A DNA stretch of 64,000 nucleotides from SHWC01 sp050173345 (lineage in GTDB: Bacteria; Pseudomonadota; Alphaproteobacteria; UBA828): assembly GCA_050173345.1 (NCBI GenBank), contig JBFXKW010000003.1:1-64000 (forward strand), given 5' to 3'. Below the pieces are notes generated by a model. That model was not told the origin of the DNA and ran no database searches. It saw nothing but the letters and a program-made list of their open reading frames with translations. The first letter of the stretch is position 1. Each line of letters begins with the position of its first letter. The position numbers and the translations under genes were made by a program. Below are positions 40,734-48,575 of this stretch, piece after piece.

Positions 40734-41636
40734 ATGCCCCGCATCGCCAGCTTCGCCCAGCACTCGCTGATCCAGCAGACCATTGTCCGCACGCAGGAGC
40801 GCGTCTACGACCGCCAGGCCCAGATCTCGAGCGGCAAGCAGTCGCAGAGCTTCGCCGGCATCTCGAAAGACTCCGCGCAGCTCGTCAGCGTCAAGTCGGC
40901 CTCGCTTCGCGCCGAGACCTACATCAACCAGAACAACCAGATGGAATCGCGCCTGCAGATCGCCGACGGCGTGCTGTCGAGCCTGACCGACATCGCGAGC
41001 ACGCTGAAGACGCGGCTGGTGCAGCGCCTGAACGATGCGACCGGCACGGCCGGCGTGCTCGACCAGGACGCGCTCAACATGCTGAACAGCGCCGTCGGCC
41101 TGCTGAACACGCAGGTCGCCGGGCGCTTCCTGTTCGGCGGCTCGCGCACCGACCTCGCGCCGGTCGCCGAGCCGGTGCCGGACCCCGCAGTCTTCGGCGT
41201 GCCCGACGACAACTACTACCAGGGCGACAGCGTCGAACTCACCGCCAGGGTCTCCGAAACCCAGGAGGTGCAGGTCGGCTTCGCCGGCAATCGGCAGGGC
41301 TTCCAGGAGCTGATCGGCGCGCTGAAGGCCGCGATCGAGGGCCATGTCACGGACGACAAGAGCATGCTCGAAAGCGCGCTCGACCTCGCGACCAGCGCGA
41401 TCGACAACATCAACGCCTATCGCGCCGAGGGCGGCTTCGCCTCCAACGCCATCGCGCGCGCGACCGCGACCCATAACGACTTCCTGCTCTACGCCGACCG
41501 CGTGGTGAGCGAGCTCGAAAACGTCGACATCCCGTCCGCGATGTCGGCGCTCGCCGCCGACGAGGTCGCCCTCCAAGCCTCGTTTTCCATCGTCGGCCGC
41601 ATGAGCTCGATCTCGCTCGCCGACTATCTCCCCTGA
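40734..41636 (+). CDS. flgL: Hook-filament junction protein FlgL
   Basis: This 300-residue second junction protein has flagellin-like ends: HSLIQQTIVRTQERVYDRQAQISSGKQSQSFAGI (read in parts: YDRQAQISSGKQSQSFAGI) and DEVALQASFSIVGRMSSISLADYL. ARFLFGGSRTD-like (GRFLFGGSRTD) is the shared flagellin/FlgL motif. It is 11 bp behind flgK. Confidence 0.93.
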   Translation: MPRIASFAQHSLIQQTIVRTQERVYDRQAQISSGKQSQSFAGISKDSAQLVSVKSASLRAETYINQNNQMESRLQIADGVLSSLTDIASTLKTRLVQRLNDATGTAGVLDQDALNMLNSAVGLLNTQVAGRFLFGGSRTDLAPVAEPVPDPAVFGVPDDNYYQGDSVELTARVSETQEVQVGFAGNRQGFQELIGALKAAIEGHVTDDKSMLESALDLATSAIDNINAYRAEGGFASNAIARATATHNDFLLYADRVVSELENVDIPSAMSALAADEVALQASFSIVGRMSSISLADYLP

Positions 41637-41667
41637 TCAACCAACCGAACCATAAGGACAAGCCAGC

Positions 41668-42177
41668 ATGTTGGGCAGTAGTGCTCTAGCGGCGCGGATG
41701 ACCGCGGACGCGGTGATCGCCGATAGCATCGAGACGGAAACTCGCGACGAGCTGTTGACGCTCGAAACGCGCTATGGCCGCGTCGAGGTGTCGCGCTCGC
41801 ATATCCTGAGCTTTCCGACCGGCCTGCTCGGCTTCGCCGCCGCCAAGGAATTCGCGCTGGTCCAGCTCGACGACCCGAAATACCGGATGTTCCGCATCCT
41901 GCAATGCGTCAGCGACCCGGCGCTCTCCTTCATCGTGCTGCCGCTCGGCCGCGATGCGGGCCTGATCGATGCGGCCGACCTCGACGCCGCCGGTGCCGCG
42001 CTGCGCTTCCCGCCCGACGACCTCACCGCTCTGCTGCTGGTGACGGTCCGCCCATCGGACGGCGGGCACCAGCTCACCGTCAACCTGCGCGCGCCGGTGC
42101 TGATCGACGCGGGGCGCTTCGTCGGCGTCCAATACGTGCTGCCCGACGACCGCTACCCGGTACGCCACGCGCTTTGA
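41668..42177 (+). CDS. fliW: Flagellar assembly factor FliW
   Basis: This 169-residue protein has the FliW core: ETRYGRVEVSRSHILSFPTGLLGF, FALVQLDDPKYRMFRILQC, ALSFIVLPLG, VTVRPSDGGHQLTVNLRAPVLID and GVQYVLPDDRYPVRHAL. FliW binds CsrA and, when flagellin is low, frees the flagellin message for translation; surplus flagellin binds FliW instead. AAGGA precedes the ATG. It lies just upstream of the flagellin-glycosylation and flagellin genes; csrA is at 17824. Confidence 0.92.
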   Translation: MLGSSALAARMTADAVIADSIETETRDELLTLETRYGRVEVSRSHILSFPTGLLGFAAAKEFALVQLDDPKYRMFRILQCVSDPALSFIVLPLGRDAGLIDAADLDAAGAALRFPPDDLTALLLVTVRPSDGGHQLTVNLRAPVLIDAGRFVGVQYVLPDDRYPVRHAL

Positions 42178-42190
42178 TGCGCCGCACGGC

Positions 42191-44095
42191 ATGAGCGGGC
42201 GAGGCGCGGCCGGAGCGGCCGACGACGGACGGCTGCACGCCCTCAAGCGGGCCGTGCGGGCGGCGGCGAACGATCCGGCACGCCTCGCCGCGCTGGCCGA
42301 CGAGCTCGCCCGCCTCGGCATGGCGGAGCCGGCCGGTCGCGCCTACACGCACGCGCTGAGCCTTGATCCCGCGCTCGGCGTCGCGCAACACGGGCTCGGC
42401 CGGCTGCGGCTCGCCGCCGGCGATGCCGCGGGCGCGCTCGCGGCGTTCCATCGCGCGCTGCACAGCGAACCCGGCGACCAAGCCGCGCGCGACGGGCTCG
42501 CACGCGCCTTCGAGACGCTCGGCTGTCCCCTGGCCGCTTCCGCCTGCCGCGCGCCGGGCCATGCGCCTTCGCCTGACTGCCTGGTCGAGACCGCGCGGGG
42601 CTTCTCGCTCGCCGGCCTGCACGACGACGCGCTGGCGACGCTCGACCGGCTTGCACCGCCGCATGGCAACGCCGCACCGGCGCAACTGGTGCGCGGCCAT
42701 GCGCTCTCGGCACTCGGACGGCTGGACGAGGCGGCGGCGCTCTATCGGGCGCTGGCCGCGGCCGAGCCCGGCCTTGCCGAGGCCTGGGCCAATCTCGGCG
42801 GCACGCTCGTCGTCCTGGGGGCGCTCGACGAGGCCGAGCCGGCGCTTCGCCGCGCCCTCGCCTTGCGGCCGGGCTTTGAAGCAGCGGAGCAGAACCTCGC
42901 CAACCTCCTGATCGAGACGCACCGCCACGAGGAAGCGCTCGCCCTGCTGCGCGCCATGCTGGCGCGCGAGCCGGAACGCGCCGAGCTTCATCACAACCTC
43001 GCCAATCTGCTGCTCCTGCTCGGCCGCTTCGAGGCGGGCTGGGACGCCTATGAATGGCGGCGGCGCGTCGCCAAGGGGGCGCCGCCCGCGTTGCCGTTGC
43101 CCGAGTGGGACGGCGAGAAGCTGAACGGCCGGCCGCTCCACGTCATCGCGGAGCAGGCGCCGGGCGATGCGGTGATGTTCGCCTCGTGCCTTGACGAGCT
43201 CGCGGCGCTCGACGGCCCGGTGCATATCCATTGCGAGCCGCGCCTCGTCGCGCTGTTCGCGCGCTCCTTCCCCTTTGCACGGGTCGATACGGCAATGCCC
43301 AACGGACGTGATGACGGCGTCGCCATCCTGCTCGGCAGCCTGCCCCGCCTGTTCCGCTCAAGGCCGGACGCCTTCCCCGCGCCGCGCGCATTCCTGACGC
43401 CGGACGAGGCGGCGGTGCGTCATTGGCGTTCGCGGTTCGCCACGCTCGGCGGCGCGCTGCGCGTCGGCATCTCGTGGCGCGGCGGCAAGGGCCGTGTCAA
43501 CCGGCGCCAGCGCACCATGGCGCTCGAAGCCTGGCTGCCTCTCCTCGCCTTGCCCGGCCTGGTCGCGGTCGACCTGCAATACGGCTCGAGCGCCGATGAG
43601 GCGGAGAGCCTGCGCCAGGCGCACGGCATCGTCCTCCACCGCTTCCACGACGAGGTCGATCCGCTGACCGACATCGACGGCCTCACGGCCCAGGCCGCCG
43701 CGCTCGATCTCGTCGTCTCGGTCTGCAACACCACGGTTCATATGAGCGGAGCGGTGGGCGTGCCGACGCTCGCGCTCGCGCCGCACACGCCGAGCTGGCG
43801 CTGGCAGCTCGACCGGTCGGATTGCCTCTGGTATCCGGGCGTCACGCTGATCCGCCAGGGCGCGGCCGAGCCTTGGGGCGCGGTGCTCGAACGCGTCGCC
43901 GGCCAGGTATCGCACGCCATGGCACGCGGCAGTTTCGTCACCGGCCGGCAATTCTTGCCGGGCGGGGACGCCCCGGCACCGGCAGGAATTGCCGACTCCA
44001 CGGTTAAGGCGGAACGCGCCCGGCGCGCCGCGGAGCCGCTGTTGGCGGGCCGGCCGCTGGTTAGCGGAATCTCTGGCACCGACCTTGCTCCATGA
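42191..44095 (+). CDS. TPR protein with GT9-like glycosyltransferase domain, probable flagellin modification
   Basis: This 634-residue protein has N-terminal TPR repeats (about residues 15-300: AYTHALSLDPALGVAQHGLG, AWANLGGTLVVLGALDEAE, ELHHNLANLLLLLGRFEAGWD) and a C-terminal ADP-heptose/GT9-like domain (WRGGKGRVNRRQRTMALEAW, LQYGSSADE, DLVVSVCNTTVHMSGAVGVP). The same two-part layout with close motifs recurs in the gene at 50149. Position directly before flagellin suggests O-glycosylation of flagellin; this is inference. The last 20 codons contain the flagellin sigma-54 promoter. Confidence 0.82.
   Translation: MSGRGAAGAADDGRLHALKRAVRAAANDPARLAALADELARLGMAEPAGRAYTHALSLDPALGVAQHGLGRLRLAAGDAAGALAAFHRALHSEPGDQAARDGLARAFETLGCPLAASACRAPGHAPSPDCLVETARGFSLAGLHDDALATLDRLAPPHGNAAPAQLVRGHALSALGRLDEAAALYRALAAAEPGLAEAWANLGGTLVVLGALDEAEPALRRALALRPGFEAAEQNLANLLIETHRHEEALALLRAMLAREPERAELHHNLANLLLLLGRFEAGWDAYEWRRRVAKGAPPALPLPEWDGEKLNGRPLHVIAEQAPGDAVMFASCLDELAALDGPVHIHCEPRLVALFARSFPFARVDTAMPNGRDDGVAILLGSLPRLFRSRPDAFPAPRAFLTPDEAAVRHWRSRFATLGGALRVGISWRGGKGRVNRRQRTMALEAWLPLLALPGLVAVDLQYGSSADEAESLRQAHGIVLHRFHDEVDPLTDIDGLTAQAAALDLVVSVCNTTVHMSGAVGVPTLALAPHTPSWRWQLDRSDCLWYPGVTLIRQGAAEPWGAVLERVAGQVSHAMARGSFVTGRQFLPGGDAPAPAGIADSTVKAERARRAAEPLLAGRPLVSGISGTDLAP
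43945..43994. promoter_or_regulatory. Two FlbD-site candidates upstream of flagellin, inside the preceding gene
   Basis: CCGGCAATTCTTGCCGG (43945-43961, perfect 7-bp arms) and CGGCAGGAATTGCCG (43980-43994, one mismatch) lie 80-128 bp before the flagellin -24 element. Both fall in codons of the glycosyltransferase gene, so they serve as protein code and probable enhancer at once. Confidence 0.7.
44074..44089 (+). promoter_or_regulatory. Sigma-54 promoter of flagellin
   Basis: TGGCACCGACCTTGCT is a near-perfect -24/-12 element (TGGCAC-N5-TTGCT). It lies in the last codons of the upstream glycosyltransferase gene. Transcription would start near 44101, giving a leader of about 74 bases. Confidence 0.88.
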
Positions 44096-44105
44096 TTCCC
44101 ATCGG

Positions 44106-44165
44106 CGCGAAGGATTCGCGTCGCCAGGGCCGGCAGGTAGCCGGCCTACACCATCCAAGTAGGAG
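44106..44165 (+). promoter_or_regulatory. Flagellin leader with probable CsrA sites
   Basis: CGCGAA-GGA-TTCGCG (44106-44120) is a perfect 6-bp hairpin with GGA exactly in the loop, the preferred CsrA target. A second stem (44128-44134 with 44140-44146, loop AGGTA) follows. A second GGA is inside the Shine-Dalgarno (AGGAG, 44161-44165). Two GGA sites, one covering the ribosome site, are the classical layout for CsrA repression. Confidence 0.68.
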
Positions 44166-44174
44166 TGAATCCCA

Positions 44175-45335
44175 ATGGCTCTGAATATCATCTCGAACTA
44201 CGCGGCCAACGTCGCCCATCGCAACCTGACCGCCACCGACATGCGGACCACCGACAGCTTGGCGAAGCTGTCGTCCGGCTCGCGCGTCGTGACGGCGAAG
44301 GACGACGCGGCCTCGCTGGCGATCGGTAAGGGCCTCCAGGCCCAGGTCGAATCGCTGAAGCAGGCGCAGGTGAACGCCGGCCAGGCGTCCTCGATGCTGC
44401 AGATCGCCGATGGCGCTCTCGCCACGATCTCCGACATCACGATCCGCATGCGCACCCTGGCGATCCAGGCGTCGTCCGGCCAGCTCGGCAGCACCGAGCG
44501 CACCTTCCTGAACAACGAGTTCACCGCGCTGCGGTCGGAAATCGACCGTATCGCACAGGACACCGAGTTCAATGGCACGACCCTGCTCAGCGGCTCGACC
44601 ACCTTCTCGGCCGGCACCATCGGCACCAATATCGAGGCGGCCGACGGCTTCGAGCAGTTCGTGTTCGGCAACAACCCGGGCGGCACGTACCTGTCGGCCG
44701 GCGACACGGTCCAGCTCGACTACGCGGCGAACGTGCTGACGGTGACCAACCAGACCACCGGTTCGTCGCAGACCGCCACGGTGTCCGCGGCGCCCTCCGC
44801 CGGTTCGTTCCTGGAGGTCAACTTCTCGGATTTCGGCCTGACCGTCGAGTTGAACTCGCTGTTCAACGACGCCGGCACCGTCTCCGCGAACAACACGTTC
44901 ATCGTCGGCGGCGCGGCGTCCAACTCGCTGCAGCTCACCTTCCGCGTCGGCACCGGCACCGGCACCACCGACGAGATCACCATCGACGTGACCAGCGCCC
45001 GCGTCTCTGCGCTCGACGCTGGCCTGTCGACGGCCTCGCTCACCACGGTGGCGAATGCCGAGACCGCGATCGGCTCTCTCGACACCGCGATCGAAACGGT
45101 GAACACGCTGCGTGCCAACATCGGTACCTCGCAGAACCGGGTGGCCTTCGCTGCGGCCAACCTGGCAAGCACGGTGGAGAACTCGGAAGCCGCCCGCTCC
45201 AACCTGCTCGACCTCGATGTCGCGCGTGAAATGTCCTACTTCACCTCGCAGCAGGTTCTGTTGCAGGCCGGCGTCTCGATGCTCGCTCAGGCGAATCAGA
45301 TGCCGCAGAACCTCCTGGCTCTTCTTCGGGGGTAG
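44175..45335 (+). CDS. fliC: Flagellin
   Basis: This 386-residue filament protein has conserved D0/D1 ends: LNIISNYAANVAHRNLTATD, LSSGSRVVTAKDDAASLAIG, QVNAGQASSMLQIADGALATI and the C-terminal RNRVAFAAANLAS-like helix, NLLDLDVAREMSYFTSQQVL, ending QMPQNLLALLRG. The central D2 domain (about 140-270) is Ser/Thr/Asn-rich, offering many O-glycosylation sites. Only this flagellin gene is in the window. It is controlled by a sigma-54 promoter and probable CsrA/FliW regulation. Confidence 0.97.
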   Translation: MALNIISNYAANVAHRNLTATDMRTTDSLAKLSSGSRVVTAKDDAASLAIGKGLQAQVESLKQAQVNAGQASSMLQIADGALATISDITIRMRTLAIQASSGQLGSTERTFLNNEFTALRSEIDRIAQDTEFNGTTLLSGSTTFSAGTIGTNIEAADGFEQFVFGNNPGGTYLSAGDTVQLDYAANVLTVTNQTTGSSQTATVSAAPSAGSFLEVNFSDFGLTVELNSLFNDAGTVSANNTFIVGGAASNSLQLTFRVGTGTGTTDEITIDVTSARVSALDAGLSTASLTTVANAETAIGSLDTAIETVNTLRANIGTSQNRVAFAAANLASTVENSEAARSNLLDLDVAREMSYFTSQQVLLQAGVSMLAQANQMPQNLLALLRG

Positions 45336-45354
45336 TGACGACGAGGGGCAGACG

Positions 45355-45380
45355 GATGAGGCGGCCTAGGCCGCCTCATC
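45355..45380. terminator. Perfect palindrome between flagellin and fliD
   Basis: A 26-bp perfect palindrome with 13-bp arms stands 19 bp after the flagellin stop. No T-run follows. It may protect the 3' end of the abundant flagellin message or lower read-through into fliD. Confidence 0.6.
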
Positions 45381-45414
45381 CAGCCTCCCGCGATTTCCTG
45401 GGGCTTGCCTGGCC

Positions 45415-47817
45415 ATGGTCGATCTCAATCTCAACTCCCTGTCCATCGACAAATCGGGCCGCGTCGTCTTCTCGGGGCTCGGCACGGGGATCGACTCGCA
45501 AGCCGCCGTAGACAACATCATCCTGGCGAAGCGCCTGCCGGCGGTCACGCTGGAGACGCGGATCACCGACAATGACGCCAAGGCCGCGGCGCTCCAGGCG
45601 TTCCGCAACCAGCTCAACGGGCTGAAGGACGCGATCGCGAACATGCGCGGCGCCGTCAGCTTCGCCGACGCCAACAACATCTTCGCGCAGAAGCAGACCT
45701 TCGCGACGACCTCGCGCACCGACGGCCAGGCGCCGAGCGCCGCCGGCAACCTGATCGGCATCTCGGTGCAGAACAGCGCCCCGATCGGCTCGCAGACCAT
45801 CGAGGTCAGGCGCATCGCGACCGCGCACAAGGTGGCGAGCGACAGCTTCGCGAGCAGCTCCGCGGCGCTCGGCCTCAGCGGCGATTTCACCATCGGCAAC
45901 GGCACGAGCAGCAAGGTCATCACGGTCGCCGCGACGGATTCGCTGCTCGACATCCGCGACCGCATCAACAACGCGAACTCGGGCGCCAACGCGACCAAGG
46001 TGACCGCCAGCATCGTCTCGGTTTCGAGCACCGAGCATGTGCTGATCCTGAGCAACGACACGCTCGGCACCGAGCTCGACATCACCGATGCCAGCACCGT
46101 CCTGAGCGGGCTCGGCCTGTCCGCCGACAATGGCGCGACGTTCGCGAACGAGATCCAGCGCGCGGAGACCGCCCGGGTCACCGCCAACGGCCTGACCAAC
46201 CCGAAGCACTTCGAGACATCGCGCGTCGCGAGCCAGACCGCTCAGCTTTCGAGCTTCGTCAGCGGCGTGACCTTCCCCGGCTCCTTCACCATCAACGGCG
46301 CGGGCAGCGCTGCCATCAACTACACGGCCACGATGTCGCTCGCCGACCTGGCGGACGCCATCAACCTGGAGACCGCGACGACCGGCGTCACCGCCTCGGT
46401 CGTGCAGGACGGCAACGGCTATCGCCTGAACCTCGATTCCGCCTCGGCGTTCACGCTGACGGATTCGAACGCCCTGCTCGCCGGCCTCGGCACCAACAAC
46501 CTGCAGGTGATCGAGCGCAACACCAACACGATCTCGGACCTGTTCGCCGGCATGACGGTGAGCCTGTTCGGCGCCGAGCCCGGCACCACGATCAAGATCG
46601 ACGTCGACCACGACCTCACCTCGGTGCGCGGCGAGATTGAATCCTTCGTCGAGGCCTATAACGAGGTCCGCCGGCTGATCAACGAGCACAGCCTGCGCAA
46701 CGCCGACGGCACCAAGGCGGCCGACGCGGGCGTGCTGTTCGGCACCTCGATCATCAGCGATCTGCGCACGGCGCTTTCCTCGATCATCGGCAGCAGTACC
46801 AAGGGCGTCAGCAGCGACTATGCCGGGCTTGCCTCGATCGGCATCAGCTTCATCGACAACGGCAACGTCGAGGACGCCCTCGACAAGGACACCCTGAAGA
46901 TCGACTCGGCCAAGCTCGACGAGGCGCTGATCTCCAACCCGGATGAGATCCGCCGGCTGTTCTCCTTCGAGCTGACCAGCTCGAACTCGAACGTCGTGCT
47001 GCTCGGCTACACGGGGAAGACGACCTATGCGGACACCGGCTACGTCCTGAACGTCGGCACCCTGGGCGAGCGCAACAAGGATTCGGCGGGCGTCACGAGC
47101 CAGACCACGCTGCTCAACGCCGCGGAGAGCTTCGCCGCCGCCACCTCCGGCAGCTTCACCGTCAACGGCGCCCTGGTCAGCTACGACGTGACCACGGACA
47201 CGCTCGAGACGCTTGCCGCGAAGATCAACAACGCCTCGCTCTCGGCGGGCAACGGCGTCACCGCGACGATCGAGGCCGGCCCGAGCAACACCGTGGTGCT
47301 CGCGCTCAGCTCCAGCCAGTCCGCGATCACCCTCGACGGCGACACCGGCGACCTGGTCGCCGCCATGAACGTGACCGCCAATCTCGACAAGATCGACTCG
47401 GCGAACATCGGCGGCCTGGCGGACGGCAGCGACGACGGCAGCGTCACGCTCAGCGGCCGGACCATCACGGTGACCGACGCAAGCGGCGCCGAGGGCCTCC
47501 GGCTCTTCTACAACGGCACGGGCAGCGAGAGCGCGATCGACCTCAACTTCACCGTGGGCCTCGCGGCGCGCCTCAACGCGGTGATCGACCGCTTCGTCAA
47601 CTCGACGGACGGCACGATCCAGAGCGAGCTTTCGGCGATCCAGAGCCAGAGCGAGGTCGCGCAGGCGCGCATCGACGAGCTCGACCGCCGCCTGGCGCTG
47701 CTCAGGGTCTCGCTCACCGAGCGCTTCATCGCCATGGAAACCGCGGTGACCACGATGAACCGGCTGCTCGAGTCCCTGAGAGCTCAGTTCAACGCGATGT
47801 TCGGCAACAGCGAATAG
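45415..47817 (+). CDS. fliD: Filament cap protein FliD
   Basis: This 800-residue protein is longer than most FliD proteins (about 450-650). The N-terminal FLIGTGIDSQAAVDNI-type start (FSGLGTGIDSQAAVDNIILA) and KRLPAVTLETRITDNDAKAAAL match the family, and ESFVEAYNEVRRLINEHS with FGTSIISDLRTALSSI marks the C-terminal half. A C-terminal coiled coil (about 735-795) ends in LLESLRAQFNAMF. The extra length lies in Ser/Thr-rich beta domains at 130-390 and 540-700. The cap guides flagellin folding at the tip. Confidence 0.93.
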   Translation: MVDLNLNSLSIDKSGRVVFSGLGTGIDSQAAVDNIILAKRLPAVTLETRITDNDAKAAALQAFRNQLNGLKDAIANMRGAVSFADANNIFAQKQTFATTSRTDGQAPSAAGNLIGISVQNSAPIGSQTIEVRRIATAHKVASDSFASSSAALGLSGDFTIGNGTSSKVITVAATDSLLDIRDRINNANSGANATKVTASIVSVSSTEHVLILSNDTLGTELDITDASTVLSGLGLSADNGATFANEIQRAETARVTANGLTNPKHFETSRVASQTAQLSSFVSGVTFPGSFTINGAGSAAINYTATMSLADLADAINLETATTGVTASVVQDGNGYRLNLDSASAFTLTDSNALLAGLGTNNLQVIERNTNTISDLFAGMTVSLFGAEPGTTIKIDVDHDLTSVRGEIESFVEAYNEVRRLINEHSLRNADGTKAADAGVLFGTSIISDLRTALSSIIGSSTKGVSSDYAGLASIGISFIDNGNVEDALDKDTLKIDSAKLDEALISNPDEIRRLFSFELTSSNSNVVLLGYTGKTTYADTGYVLNVGTLGERNKDSAGVTSQTTLLNAAESFAAATSGSFTVNGALVSYDVTTDTLETLAAKINNASLSAGNGVTATIEAGPSNTVVLALSSSQSAITLDGDTGDLVAAMNVTANLDKIDSANIGGLADGSDDGSVTLSGRTITVTDASGAEGLRLFYNGTGSESAIDLNFTVGLAARLNAVIDRFVNSTDGTIQSELSAIQSQSEVAQARIDELDRRLALLRVSLTERFIAMETAVTTMNRLLESLRAQFNAMFGNSE

Positions 47818-47830
47818 AGGGGGGAAAGTG

Positions 47831-48289
47831 ATGGCGAACTACCCGGCGCCGGCGGCCGTGGCAAACGGCGTCAATCCATACGCGACGCAGGCGGTGATGA
47901 CCGCCGCGCCAAGCACGCTCGTAGTACGGCTCTACGAGACCGCGATCAACCAGCTCAGGAAGGCGATCCGCGCGATCGAGGCGAGCGACGTCAAGACCCG
48001 CTACGAGGCCAACCGGCGCGCCTTCGAGATCATCGAGCATCTCCATTGCACGCTGAACCTCGAGAAGGGTGGCCAGATCGCCGGCAACCTCGCCCAGCTC
48101 TACAGGTTCATGCTGCACCGGCTGATCGATGTCGACGTCAAGAACGACGCCAAGGCGGCGGCCGACGTCATCACCCTGCTCGAGCCGCTCTATCAGTCGT
48201 GGCGCAAGCTCGACGAGCAGCTCATGGCGCCGAAGCCGGCGCCGTCGCGCAGCACGAACACGGCGGAGCCGATCCACTCGGTTGCATAG
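47831..48289 (+). CDS. fliS: Flagellin export chaperone FliS
   Basis: This 152-residue helical chaperone has the typical VVRLYETAINQLRKAIRAIE, IIEHLHCTLNLEKGGQIAGNLAQLYRFMLHRL (read in parts) and EPLYQSWRKL segments. FliS keeps flagellin from premature polymerisation and docks it to export. ATG 47831 has GGGGAAA before it; the GTG at 47828 is less likely. It follows fliD by 13 bp. Confidence 0.93.
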   Translation: MANYPAPAAVANGVNPYATQAVMTAAPSTLVVRLYETAINQLRKAIRAIEASDVKTRYEANRRAFEIIEHLHCTLNLEKGGQIAGNLAQLYRFMLHRLIDVDVKNDAKAAADVITLLEPLYQSWRKLDEQLMAPKPAPSRSTNTAEPIHSVA

Positions 48290-48420
48290 CGCGTCCCGCC
48301 TGCCGGCTCCTCCCCCCGCCAAGCCGGCCGGAACCGAACGCGCTATCTCGGGAGCGCCGGTACCCTCTGGGTGCCGGCGCTCTTCGTGACTCGTACGGAC
48401 TGCCTGCCCCTCTTCGAAGC

Positions 48421-48536
48421 CGTCATGGCTCGGCTTGACCGGGCCATCCATGCTCCGGCGGCACGGACGATTCGTGCGGACCCATGGATCCCCCGGTCAA
48501 CCCGTCGGCTGACGCCGGCGGGTTGCCGGAGGACGA
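48421..48536. repeat. Degenerate copy of the dispersed palindromic repeat
   Basis: It begins CGTCAT and has a GGCTCGGCTTGACCGGGCC-like arm and a right arm near GGATCCCCCGGTCAA, in the same order as the elements at 12075 and 18099, with more divergence at the right end. It fills most of the space between fliS and the RTX-like gene. Confidence 0.55.
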
Positions 48537-48575
48537 CGATGAGAGGAGGCGGCGCCAAGCGCCGCGCAGGCGCGC

